A DNA stretch of 15,856 nt from DATFKA01 sp042095835 (lineage in GTDB: Bacteria > Bacteroidota > Bacteroidia > Chitinophagales > Saprospiraceae). Each line of letters opens with the position of its first letter. The first letter of the stretch is position 1. The notes under the pieces are model-generated. The model was not told the origin of the DNA and searched no databases. It worked only from the letters and a program-made list of their open reading frames with translations. The stretch spans positions 1 to 15,856 of the forward strand of contig JBELML010000149.1 in NCBI GenBank assembly GCA_042095835.1, given 5' to 3'. Both the position numbers and the translations under genes were made by a program. Positions 9,301 through 14,964 of this stretch are shown here, piece by piece.

Positions 9301-9423
9301 CAAATGTGGGAGCCTATGGCCATTTCTATTATGATTGGCTTGTTATTTGCGACTTTAATCACCCTTTTATTCGTACCAGTAGGCTATAAACTTTTAAGTA
9401 AAATCCCTAAAATCGGAACCTAG
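6340..9423 (+). CDS. RND efflux transporter, inner-membrane permease subunit (AcrB/HAE1-like)
   Basis: This 1027-residue protein is the proton-driven pump of the tripartite system. The ATG at 6340 is preferred over an in-frame TTG at 6319 that would overlap the adaptor gene; the first residues MNLTKLAIDNSRVTLM then run straight into TM1. The usual RND plan is visible: TM1, a large periplasmic loop, a block of helices around 335-500, a second TM start near 525 followed by a second periplasmic loop (FFPDSDRNLV), and a final helix block from ~870. The TM4 signature reads GMLVDNAIVV at 399-408, so the first acidic residue (Asp403) is kept but the second is Asn404. In TM10 the position of the AcrB lysine is Asn934 in GIVINNAIVLID. 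Both forms occur in RND subfamilies other than AcrB. A run of six glycines (665-670) sits in the second periplasmic loop. Substrate is unknown. Confidence 0.93.
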   Translation: MNLTKLAIDNSRVTLMVLVVIIVLGLVGYNNLSRDSMPPFTIRVCTIVTNFPGASPDRVEELITDKIEKVVQELPELKNVTSESRTGLSVVSVSLVDDIPKEELQPVWDRLRRKIEAIQEDLPTGIKGPNVKDDGIGVVYGIQLALKGDGYSYYELKQTADDIRDDLIKLEDASEAIIKGIQEEQIYVEFDNAALAKLGISAAQLQNIISATNIVFPGGEVSLEDERIVLEPTGNFENLDDLRNTIINVGNEGQTVKLGEITKISRAYQVPQERIVSIDGRAGLVIAVALKDGANLIELGKQVDEKVLQYNKTLPVGQSVSRVSSSDYYVDVKIQDFIVNVLQSVGIVLAVMLLFLGLRTGIVVASLIPAAMVMTLWLMDLFNVGLNQVSLAALIMALGMLVDNAIVVSEAIMVKMEQGTPVKQATIEACKELMIPLLVSSLTTSAAFLAFFLAANTMGEMMGPLFVVITMALLSSWLMAMTVIPLMAMVMIRVQVKNGEEKPGLFERLSVYYRRLLEGVLSYSWLFVIGIVGLFFGSLVLFTKLPFLFFPDSDRNLVTMDVNLPLGTKIEKTTAVVQQIEQFILDSLSTHEDRARGILDFSTFISEGPESYDLGYQPGEANSGYAHLLLNTSSFEDNQYVIDLLDAFCFNQLPDAEVNIAPLAGGGGGGSDVEIRLSGNDPAELYALSEQIKEQMNSLPMTKNIKDDWGPKIKKFLIDIDQDKANRAGLSSQDIATSLKTALSGFNAGDFRDDEDNIPIIMRSLGSQEINAMDLESVPIFSQNSGRNVPLVQVAQIKTEWQYPKIKRRDLYRTMVVSCDAATGYTATDVTSELTPWLAEAAEAWKPGYTYDLGGESEQSAEAMGAVIAQLPLAGFIILLLLISQFNSFRKTGLVLSTIPLGIIGVIFGLLLFGSYFGFMAFLGIISLAGIVINNAIVLIDRIQIEEDMGKETQLAIVDAAEQRFRPILLTTFTTTLGMIPLYLGGGQMWEPMAISIMIGLLFATLITLLFVPVGYKLLSKIPKIGT

Positions 9424-9447
9424 ATGGTTTTTCACCTCAATATTTAT

Positions 9448-9455
9448 TAAATTTG
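9448..9455 (+). promoter_or_regulatory. Candidate Bacteroidota -7 element and long leader of the cold-shock gene
   Basis: TAAATTTG matches the Bacteroidota -7 consensus TAnnTTTG exactly. The -33 position shows only TGGT at about the right distance, so that half is weak. If used, transcription would start near 9460 and leave a leader of about 180 bases before the cold-shock ATG, which fits the long structured leaders common to cold-shock mRNAs. No convincing intrinsic terminator for the efflux operon is visible between 9424 and 9641. Confidence 0.35.
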
Positions 9456-9607
9456 CAACCTGTTACGGGAAGTAGTCCTAAAAAGTAGGTAAAAATCATT
9501 TCTTCAACGGCGAACACATTGCTGATCAAATCTTTCTATTGATGTATTTTTATTCAAATGATAGGGTTTGAGGAAATACAAAAAAACTTACCGCCATTAT
9601 TTTATTG

Positions 9608-9622
9608 GAGGACCTGATCCTC
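9608..9622 (+). promoter_or_regulatory. Small hairpin in the cold-shock leader
   Basis: GAGGA-CCTGA-TCCTC can form a 5-bp stem with a 5-nt loop, 19 bases before the cold-shock start. The left arm, GGAGGA, looks like a Shine-Dalgarno sequence but is too far (~30 bases) from the ATG to serve directly, and no start codon lies at the right distance. A temperature-sensitive fold that brings it closer is conceivable. This is speculative. Confidence 0.25.
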
Positions 9623-9641
9623 ACAAAAACAAATTTAATTT

Positions 9642-9860
9642 ATGAAAGAAGGAACTGTTAAATGGTTTAGCGAAGAGAAAGGTTTCGGGTTTATTAGCCC
9701 TGAAAATGGAAAGCAAGATATCTTTGTACACATCAGTGATGTCAGGAAATCTGGATACGAAACGCTGCACGAAAAAGATATCGTTGAGTACGAGATTAAA
9801 GAAGATCACCTCGGCAGACAAAGAGCTCACAACTTAACTACTTGGGAACCTGCTGCTTAG
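9642..9860 (+). CDS. Cold-shock domain protein (CspA family)
   Basis: This 72-residue single OB-fold protein binds single-stranded RNA and DNA and is expected to act as an RNA chaperone or antiterminator in the cytoplasm. Both nucleic-acid motifs are present: RNP1 as KGFGFI (residues ~13-18) and RNP2 as DIFVHI (~26-31), after the family opening GTVKWFSEEKGFGF. Length matches the family (65-75 residues). It has its own long upstream region and no Shine-Dalgarno at the usual distance, as is common in this phylum. It converges on the next gene with only 5 bases between stop codons. It is not a functional part of the efflux operon. Confidence 0.95.
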   Translation: MKEGTVKWFSEEKGFGFISPENGKQDIFVHISDVRKSGYETLHEKDIVEYEIKEDHLGRQRAHNLTTWEPAA

Positions 9861-9865
9861 CCAGG

Positions 9866-11131
9866 CTATTCAAAATTATCAATATAAGCATTTGTACTTC
9901 CTGGCTTGGTTAGTCGGAAATTGTCAACCATACCTAGGCCATTGAAGGTGAGAATGACGCCTTTGATCTGGCCCCTTTCTTTTAGAGACGGAAGTACCAA
10001 TGCTTGCTCCTCATTTAAAGTCACTTTCGCCTCACCATCGATAAACTCTATTACAAACTTGTGCCACTGGTAAAGGTCAACACCAAAAGTTGTCAGGTCC
10101 TTGACTTGACCATTTATGATTTGATCGTCGACTTTCCAGATTAGATTGCCTTCGCATCCTTGGCCTACCAGGCTGAACCAGGAAGCATCTACTTCATCAA
10201 TGATACGCACTTCAGCATAAGGACATACGGCTTGATTGCTGCTGTCCATTTTGAGCATCAGCTCCAGGCGATAGTGGTCATGCTCAATAGAATCAAAATC
10301 CTGGACAAGATGATAGGAGACAACCATGTCTTTGCTACTATCGAAACCTGCTGCCTGATAGTCTTGTGGTCTTGCATAAAGCATCCCCTGATTGATAATG
10401 CCTTGTTGATCAAGATAGGTGGGAATGGAGTCGAGTCTATGGTATTTGGCCGTAGCTAGCCAACCTTCTGACTCAATGAGGATTCTCTTTTTGCGAATGA
10501 TAGAATCATTGGCCATTAGACTTGCCCAATGAAAGCCAGGATAATAATAGGTCTCTGAAAAGAAATTCCCTTTGGGATCAATCTTTGCTCGATTGGTGGG
10601 ATTCCAGGAGCGTTGTATAAGAAAACTATCTGCCCTAGCTCCAGTCAGATCATAATTAAAGACTACCGTATTGGGCACCCCATGAACTACGGTCTTGTCC
10701 ACCGAAAAGGTGACATCATTGGGAATAATAATGGTAGACACCTGAGGCTTGATTAGCCAAAATCCTAAAAACAATACCATCACCAGTGATAAACCTATAG
10801 CTACAGGAATCCCTTTTTTATATCTATTGGCTACTTGTTGGGGAGCAATCTGATTTGTCGCAGGATGAGGTTTTGCATTCTTGAAAGCATTCCAATCGGC
10901 ATAATCCAAAAGGCTAGCTAGGGCATTGAGGGTGTAAACTTGAGGCGTATGGGTGTACTCATTTTTCCAGAATCGTTTCAAGGTAGAAAGACTGATATTA
11001 GCTCCACTTTTGGTCTCTAAAATATCGATGAGATAAAGAAAGTCGCGCTGTTTTAATTTCCCCTCAGCATGGTTGGGAAAATAGCGCTGTATGACCTCCT
11101 TTTTATATACTTCAATAAAATCTCTTTCCAT
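9866..11131 (-). CDS. Membrane-anchored putative regulator: cytoplasmic HTH-like domain, one TM helix, periplasmic jelly-roll-like domain
   Basis: No named family is recognised for the whole 421-residue protein. Residues ~1-85 resemble the N-terminal helical domain of many Bacteroidota regulators (ISLSTLKRFWKNEYTHTPQVYTL followed by LASLLDY and W-x-x-F), probably helix-turn-helix and cytoplasmic. Residues ~108-127 are a single membrane helix preceded by RYKKG, which fits an inside N-terminus. Residues ~140-220 look like a beta-sandwich, and ~225-412 look like a LamG/DUF1080-type jelly roll ending in VILTFNGLGMVDNFRL. The segment W356-E374 matches W152-E170 of the divergent neighbour in spacing and pattern. 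The layout is that of ToxR/CadC-like one-component sensors. A good Shine-Dalgarno (GAGGA, 6 bases before the ATG) supports this start, which is unusual in the window. Regulation of the divergent gene is inference. Confidence 0.7.
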   Translation of the reverse strand: MERDFIEVYKKEVIQRYFPNHAEGKLKQRDFLYLIDILETKSGANISLSTLKRFWKNEYTHTPQVYTLNALASLLDYADWNAFKNAKPHPATNQIAPQQVANRYKKGIPVAIGLSLVMVLFLGFWLIKPQVSTIIIPNDVTFSVDKTVVHGVPNTVVFNYDLTGARADSFLIQRSWNPTNRAKIDPKGNFFSETYYYPGFHWASLMANDSIIRKKRILIESEGWLATAKYHRLDSIPTYLDQQGIINQGMLYARPQDYQAAGFDSSKDMVVSYHLVQDFDSIEHDHYRLELMLKMDSSNQAVCPYAEVRIIDEVDASWFSLVGQGCEGNLIWKVDDQIINGQVKDLTTFGVDLYQWHKFVIEFIDGEAKVTLNEEQALVLPSLKERGQIKGVILTFNGLGMVDNFRLTKPGSTNAYIDNFE

Positions 11132-11206
11132 TTGGTATCCTCATTTTGGTTTTGATCGCTTTCTGACCGTTGAATGAATGCCCTTTGATATCGCCCATAA
11201 GACCAA

Positions 11207-11223
11207 GACAAAGCAACTTTGTC
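11207..11223. promoter_or_regulatory. Perfect palindrome in the divergent intergenic region
   Basis: GACAAAG-CAA-CTTTGTC is a perfect 7-bp inverted repeat with a 3-base centre, 40 bases before the plus-strand gene and 75 before the minus-strand gene. Read rightward it contains CAACTTTG, and read leftward TTGCTTTG. Each differs from the -7 consensus TAnnTTTG at one base. It could therefore be a shared operator, a pair of overlapping divergent promoters, or both. The HTH-bearing protein encoded alongside is the natural candidate binder, which is inference. Confidence 0.4.
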
Positions 11224-11263
11224 AATATCCTATCAATCACCATTATCTTAAAGATTATCAAAA

Positions 11264-12412
11264 ATGAACACATTCGCAAACGCACCCGCAAATCTATGCT
11301 CCTTTTTTACGGTCGCTTTTTTGCTGTCTTGTATATTTCAAGTTCAGGCGCAGTCCTTTGACCTGACTCCCGAACACTGGCAAGTCATCGACAATGGTGA
11401 CGGTCAAACGCTCGATTTAAAGGTCATAGAATACAAAGGTAAAAAGGCCATACATCTAGGTAGCCATCAGATCGCTTCTTTGAAAGGGCAATCCTTCGAT
11501 AATTTCATCCTAGAAATGGATGTAGCTGGAAAAGCCATGCCAGGTATTGGATTCCACGCAGATGGTTTCTGGGATTATGAGTTTGTTTATGCCAGAGTAT
11601 TTGCGGGCGGGAAAAAAGATGCCATACAATATGTGCCTATCTTCAATGGCGCTATGGGATGGCAGTTGTATAATGATCCCTACTATGAGGTCGCTGCCGA
11701 TGTACAACCTGAGGAGTGGTTTCATGTCAAACTGGAAGTTAGCAATGGTAAAATGCGACTCTATCTCAACGAAAGCAAACAAGCTACCCTTGCCATTGAT
11801 CTCTTGGGCAAGCCCAATGATGCGAATCAATTCTTCCTTAAGACTTCCTTCAGTGATGGTTATTTTGCGAATGTCAATATTCGAGCATTAGATACAAAGA
11901 TACCCACCCAGGCACCTAAAGCTCCGGAAGGGATACTCCAAGACTGGATGATCTCTCCCCAAACGGAGGGTACGATTACTTCCCAAAGTCAGTATTATCA
12001 ATTAATCGAGCAGCTAGAGAAGGGAGAGGAATGGCAAAGTATCAAAGCCGACCAAAACGGTCTCGTTAATTTAGCCAAGTATTTTGATCACCCTCAAGAA
12101 TCTGCTTTAGCCAAAACCGTCATTAATTCCAGCACCGAAAAGGAAGTGACTCTAGCCTATGATTTCAGCCAAGTGATGATGGTCGTACTCAATGACCAAG
12201 TACTCGAGTATCGCGTGAATCTGGATTCCGAAGATTTCATGCGTATCTATCCAGATAGCTACCAATTGAAGCTTCCACTACAAAAAGGAGAAAATAAGCT
12301 GGTCTTTTGGATTCGCTCCGATGACCAATGGCAAGCAATGAATCCTCCGTATCTAGATCGCCGACAAGCGATGAATTGGGGTTTCATAGCTCGTATTGTG
12401 GAGAATGAGTGA
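11264..12412 (+). CDS. Secreted DUF1080-like jelly-roll protein
   Basis: This 382-residue exported protein has a signal peptide (~1-29, cleavage near FQVQA|QS). The N-terminal part (~33-210) resembles the concanavalin-like fold of DUF1080/3-keto-disaccharide hydrolase proteins: VYARVFAGGKKDAIQYVPIFNG, GWQLYNDPYY and the strand pair WFHVKLEVSNGKMRLYLNE at 152-170. The C-terminal part (~225-380) looks like a galactose-binding-type beta-sandwich and is less certain. Such proteins bind or act on carbohydrate; no catalytic residues can be assigned here. There is no T9SS tail and no lipobox, so it is probably periplasmic or released. It is divergent from the membrane regulator-like gene, whose periplasmic domain has the same kind of fold. 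Its stop codon touches the tandem-repeat array, and its last bases (GAATGAGTGAGGCG) resemble the repeat-unit junction. Confidence 0.75.
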   Translation: MNTFANAPANLCSFFTVAFLLSCIFQVQAQSFDLTPEHWQVIDNGDGQTLDLKVIEYKGKKAIHLGSHQIASLKGQSFDNFILEMDVAGKAMPGIGFHADGFWDYEFVYARVFAGGKKDAIQYVPIFNGAMGWQLYNDPYYEVAADVQPEEWFHVKLEVSNGKMRLYLNESKQATLAIDLLGKPNDANQFFLKTSFSDGYFANVNIRALDTKIPTQAPKAPEGILQDWMISPQTEGTITSQSQYYQLIEQLEKGEEWQSIKADQNGLVNLAKYFDHPQESALAKTVINSSTEKEVTLAYDFSQVMMVVLNDQVLEYRVNLDSEDFMRIYPDSYQLKLPLQKGENKLVFWIRSDDQWQAMNPPYLDRRQAMNWGFIARIVENE

Positions 12413-13140
12413 GGCGTTATTAGCGTCTTTGAGTTTTAGTGGCGGTTTTGGGAAGACTTTGAGACATTGGGACTGGGAAGACTTTGTGCGTCGGGAAGGG
12501 GAGACTGGGAGTTCTGGAGCTTCGGAGTGAATGTAGTGGGCGTTATTAGTGTCTTTGAATTTTAGTGGCGGTTTTGGGAGAAGACTTTGAGGCTTTGGGA
12601 CTTGGAGACTTTGTGCGTCGGGAAGGGGAGACTGGGAGTTCTGGAGTTTCGGTGTCAATGTAGTGAGGCGTTATTAGTGTCTTTGAGTTTTAGTGGCGGT
12701 TTTGGGAGAAGACTTTGAGACTTTGGGACTTGGAGACTTTGTGCGTCGGGAAGGGGAGACTGGGAGTTCTGGAGTNNNNNNNNNNNNNNNNNNNNNNNNN
12801 NNNNNNNNNNNNNNNNNNNNNNNNNNNNNNNNNNNNNNNNNNNNNNNNNNNNNNNNNNNNNNNNNNNNNNNNNNNTTCGGTGTGAATGTAGTGGGCGTTA
12901 TTAGCGTCTTCGAGACTTAGTGGCGGTTTTGGGAGAAGACTTTGAGACTGGGAGACTGGGAGTTCTGGAGTGAATGTTATTAGTGTCTTCGAGACTTTGG
13001 GGAGACTTTGGGACTTGGAGACTTTGCGCGTCGGGAAGGGGAGACTGGGAGTTTTGGAGTGAATGTAGTGGGTGTTATTAGTGTCTTCGAGACTTTGGGG
13101 AGACATTGGGACTTGGAGACTTGGAGTTTTGGAGAGAATA
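12413..13140 (+). repeat. G-rich tandem array of ~127-bp units made of degenerate heptamers
   Basis: Six units are visible, each opening with GGCGTTATTAG or a close variant, at about 12413, 12539, 12667, 12894, 12974 and 13071. The first three are 126, 128 and 127 bases (the third not counting the N run). The fourth and sixth are shortened and the fifth is about 97. Each contains blocks such as TAGTGGCGGTTTTGGGAGAAG, then a GACTTTGGGACTTGGAGAC core, GTGCGTCGGGAAGGGGAGAC and TGGGAGTTCTGGAG. The core has a clear 7-base period (GGGAGAC, TTGGGAC, TTGGAGA). Unit lengths are not all multiples of three, so a coding role is unlikely although open frames run through on the minus strand. It resembles the heptanucleotide tandem repeats (STRR) known in cyanobacteria; any relationship is unproven. 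It lies between two genes on the same strand. Confidence 0.9.
12776..12875. other. Assembly gap of exactly 100 N inside the tandem array
   Basis: The run is exactly 100 N, a common placeholder for a gap of unknown size. The bases on each side (GGAGT before, TTCGGTGTGAATG after) join without loss into a normal repeat unit of 127 bases, matching the GGAGTTTCGGTGTCAATG of the second unit. The real gap is therefore either zero or a whole number of repeat units, and the copy number given for the array is only a minimum. Confidence 0.9.
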
Positions 13141-13160
13141 GAGCAGAAGTTATTTTCGGC

Positions 13161-13191
13161 TTTAAAACTTTGTAAAAGAATTTTAGCTTTG
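13161..13191 (+). promoter_or_regulatory. Candidate Bacteroidota promoter of the Dabb lipoprotein gene
   Basis: TAGCTTTG at 13184-13191 fits the -7 consensus TAnnTTTG exactly. TTTA at 13161-13164 stands for the -33 TTTG element with a 19-base spacer. The start of transcription would lie only some 8-10 bases before the ATG at 13206. The 10-base direct repeat CTTTGTAAAA (13168-13177 and 13187-13196) overlaps it, and an alternative -7-like AAACTTTG at 13165-13172 would give a more usual leader. Placed right after the tandem array, this promoter suggests that the Dabb gene is transcribed separately. Confidence 0.45.
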
Positions 13192-13205
13192 TAAAAAGCA
13201 AAACC

Positions 13206-13616
13206 ATGAGATACCTTACCTGCCTACTCCTATGTAGTGTTCTTTTTACTGCCTGTAAAGTGGAAAAAGAAGAAGTCATCGAAAAAGAAATCGTAGAAAC
13301 TGTGGACAATACCAAAAAACTCCGCCACGTCGTCCTTTTCAAATTTAAGGAAGGAACTGCTGATGCAGATATCCAAAAGGTAGAAGAAGCCTTCACCGCA
13401 TTACCTGCAAAAATTCCTCAAATCAAAGGCTATGAGTGGGGTACCAATAATAGCCCTGAGGGTTTGGATAAAGGCTTTACCCACTGCTTCTTTCTCACCT
13501 TTGATAGTGAAGAAGATCGGGCTATCTATTTACCACATCCCGATCATAAAGCATTTGGAGAAGTACTAGGACCACACCTCGAAGATGTGACCGTAGTAGA
13601 TTATTGGGTCAACTAG
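13206..13616 (+). CDS. Dabb (stress-responsive alpha/beta-barrel) domain lipoprotein
   Basis: This 136-residue protein begins with a lipoprotein-type signal peptide ending in LFTAC (Cys17). An acidic/lysine linker follows (KVEKEEVIEKEIVE), whose charges resemble the lipoprotein export signal that sends Bacteroidota lipoproteins to the cell surface. Residues ~38-134 form a Dabb domain (PF07876 type): LRHVVLFKFKEG, the Gly-Tyr-Glu-Trp strand, FFLTFDSEEDRAIYLPHPDHKAF and the closing VVDYWVN. The domain forms dimeric ferredoxin-like barrels; a few relatives are enzymes, but most have no known reaction. Most Dabb proteins studied are cytoplasmic, so an exported one is of interest, although similar lipoproteins occur in this phylum. 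The stop codon overlaps the stop of the convergent gene. Confidence 0.88.
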   Translation: MRYLTCLLLCSVLFTACKVEKEEVIEKEIVETVDNTKKLRHVVLFKFKEGTADADIQKVEEAFTALPAKIPQIKGYEWGTNNSPEGLDKGFTHCFFLTFDSEEDRAIYLPHPDHKAFGEVLGPHLEDVTVVDYWVN

Positions 13617-14824
13617 AAATACTGTCCAATCGCTAACTTCAAGAAGCTATCTTGTTGAAAGTTGGATAAGATCAACTCTTGAGCATCTATATTGCTGAAT
13701 AGTCTCGCTTCTAAATTGACAATGGTAGAGCTGCCAAATCGGCGGCTCGCCTCAATACTCAGTAGCTTACTACTGTTTTCGAGGTCGAAAATACCGCCCA
13801 ACAAAATAGAAGTGTCTTTCTCATCATTAAAAGCAACTCTACTGGCGATGAAAAGGTCATTTTGTAAGCCAGTGAGTGCTAGCTCATCTCGCTCATCGTA
13901 GAGGTACTCACCGAGTAAACCTATGTCTAAACCCTTGCCGTCGATATTGCTGAAGGTGTATTCAAAGCCAGCAGCTAGGGCGAAAAAATCTTGTATATCA
14001 GCATAACGGTATATGGATTCTAGCTTCCATAAAACAGGGCCGCTTGTAGCTTGTAATTCTAAGCCTGTTTGGCTAATGGTAGGATAGAAAGCATTGATGG
14101 CACCGGTCTCTAAATCAAAAGTAAAAAGGGGCTCACGTCCCGTTCCATAAAACTCTGAAATAGCCATATCAAAAATGCCAAAGTAGTGACTCCAGCGAAA
14201 AGCGAAATCTTTGTTCCACTCCGCCGCCGCACTTTCATAGGATATATCTCCTTTATCAATGACTTCTCCAAAGCGCAGCCTTCCTGCTTGTCCAGCAAAG
14301 GTACGTCTACGATGATAGGGAAGGTAGAAAAAATCAAAGGTACCGAGGCGATTAGTAACCAAAGAGAATTGTAGCATTGGTTGACCTAATTTTTGCTCCC
14401 CATCAAAGGACTCTACCTGATCTGTTTGGTTGATAATGTCTACGAGGTGATTGCTTTCAATGACACCCCAATAAATTTTTCGGACACCAAGGTTGACTTC
14501 CCAGTTGTTTTTGGCTTTCTGATAATACAATTCTCGAATGTCGTAATGCGTCCGTTCATCGTCTCTATCCCAACGAAAGAAGCCTTTGAAATTGATGCTC
14601 TCATAGCCATCTTTCCAGGATAGACTATACTCGGGTCGAATAGCCAAGGCAGGATAGAAATCTTCTTGCCCAGGAAAAGCGGCATTATCTAAAAAGTAGC
14701 GGAATTCTGCTTCCATTTCTAAATCGAATTCTTGTTCATATTTCTTTTCTTTCGATTCTTTCTGACTATATCCGATTATTGGAAGTACTAGTAGAAAGAG
14801 TAGAATAACTTTTGAGCGATTCAT
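13613..14824 (-). CDS. Outer-membrane beta-barrel protein, probable partner of the LolA-like protein
   Basis: This 403-residue protein has a signal peptide (~1-20, ending GYS|Q) and is then almost entirely short amphipathic beta strands, finishing in an aromatic C-terminus (LAIGQYF) like an outer-membrane barrel signal. The segment at 113-149, VRKIYWGVIESNHLVDIINQ through LGQPM, is the hallmark of barrel proteins (DUF1302-like) encoded with PF17131 LolA-like proteins and MMPL-type RND exporters. It likely forms the outer-membrane end of a lipid or lipoprotein transport route; the substrate is unknown. It lies 140 bases downstream of the LolA-like gene, with a candidate terminator between them. 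The stop codon shares the palindrome CTAG with the stop of the Dabb gene on the other strand. Family assignment is by remembered motif. Confidence 0.75.
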   Translation of the reverse strand: MNRSKVILLFLLVLPIIGYSQKESKEKKYEQEFDLEMEAEFRYFLDNAAFPGQEDFYPALAIRPEYSLSWKDGYESINFKGFFRWDRDDERTHYDIRELYYQKAKNNWEVNLGVRKIYWGVIESNHLVDIINQTDQVESFDGEQKLGQPMLQFSLVTNRLGTFDFFYLPYHRRRTFAGQAGRLRFGEVIDKGDISYESAAAEWNKDFAFRWSHYFGIFDMAISEFYGTGREPLFTFDLETGAINAFYPTISQTGLELQATSGPVLWKLESIYRYADIQDFFALAAGFEYTFSNIDGKGLDIGLLGEYLYDERDELALTGLQNDLFIASRVAFNDEKDTSILLGGIFDLENSSKLLSIEASRRFGSSTIVNLEARLFSNIDAQELILSNFQQDSFLKLAIGQYF

Positions 14825-14864
14825 GATTGGATAATTGATTGTTTAAAATGGTTCCTGCTATAGG

Positions 14865-14878
14865 CCAGAGACCTCTGG
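14865..14878. promoter_or_regulatory. Palindrome upstream of the barrel gene
   Basis: CCAGAG-AC-CTCTGG is a perfect 6-bp inverted repeat with a 2-base centre, about 40 bases before the barrel-gene start on the minus strand and after the candidate terminator of the LolA-like gene. The short centre favours a protein-binding site over an RNA hairpin. No clear TAnnTTTG element accompanies it. Function is unproven. Confidence 0.3.
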
Positions 14879-14914
14879 GTGGGTCAGGCTTTCAACCAGT
14901 GGTAAATGTTGGGA

Positions 14915-14948
14915 TAAAGAAGAAGACCCAAGAATAGACTTGAGCCTT
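14915..14948 (-). terminator. Candidate intrinsic terminator or attenuator after the LolA-like gene
   Basis: On the minus strand AAGGCTCAAG-TCTATT-CTTGGGTCTT forms a 10-bp stem with two G-U pairs and a 6-nt loop, followed by CTTCTTTA. It begins 16 bases after the LolA-like stop codon. The stem is only moderately stable and the tail is broken by C, so it may give partial termination, lowering expression of the barrel gene relative to the LolA-like gene. Confidence 0.5.
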
Positions 14949-14964
14949 CTATCCATTGCTTTAT

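Noticed and set aside
9859..9906. Inverted repeat AGCCAGG ... CCTGGCT as a shared terminator of the convergent pair
   Set aside because: The arms are only 7 bp with a 34-base loop and no T-run; it probably arises by chance.
12740..12775. G-quadruplex in the tandem array
   Set aside because: Most units offer only three close GGG runs (GGGAAGGGGAGACTGGG) and a fourth of only two G, so a stable three-layer quadruplex is doubtful.
12353..13106. Ser/Pro/Lys-rich open frames on the minus strand through the tandem array (12353-12658, 12690-13106)
   Set aside because: They are translations of the G-rich repeat; unit lengths of 126, 128 and 127 shift the frame between units, one frame runs through the N gap, and no start site or domain is present.
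12413..13140. CRISPR array
   Set aside because: Whole ~127-bp units repeat with no unique spacers between short repeats, and no cas genes are present.
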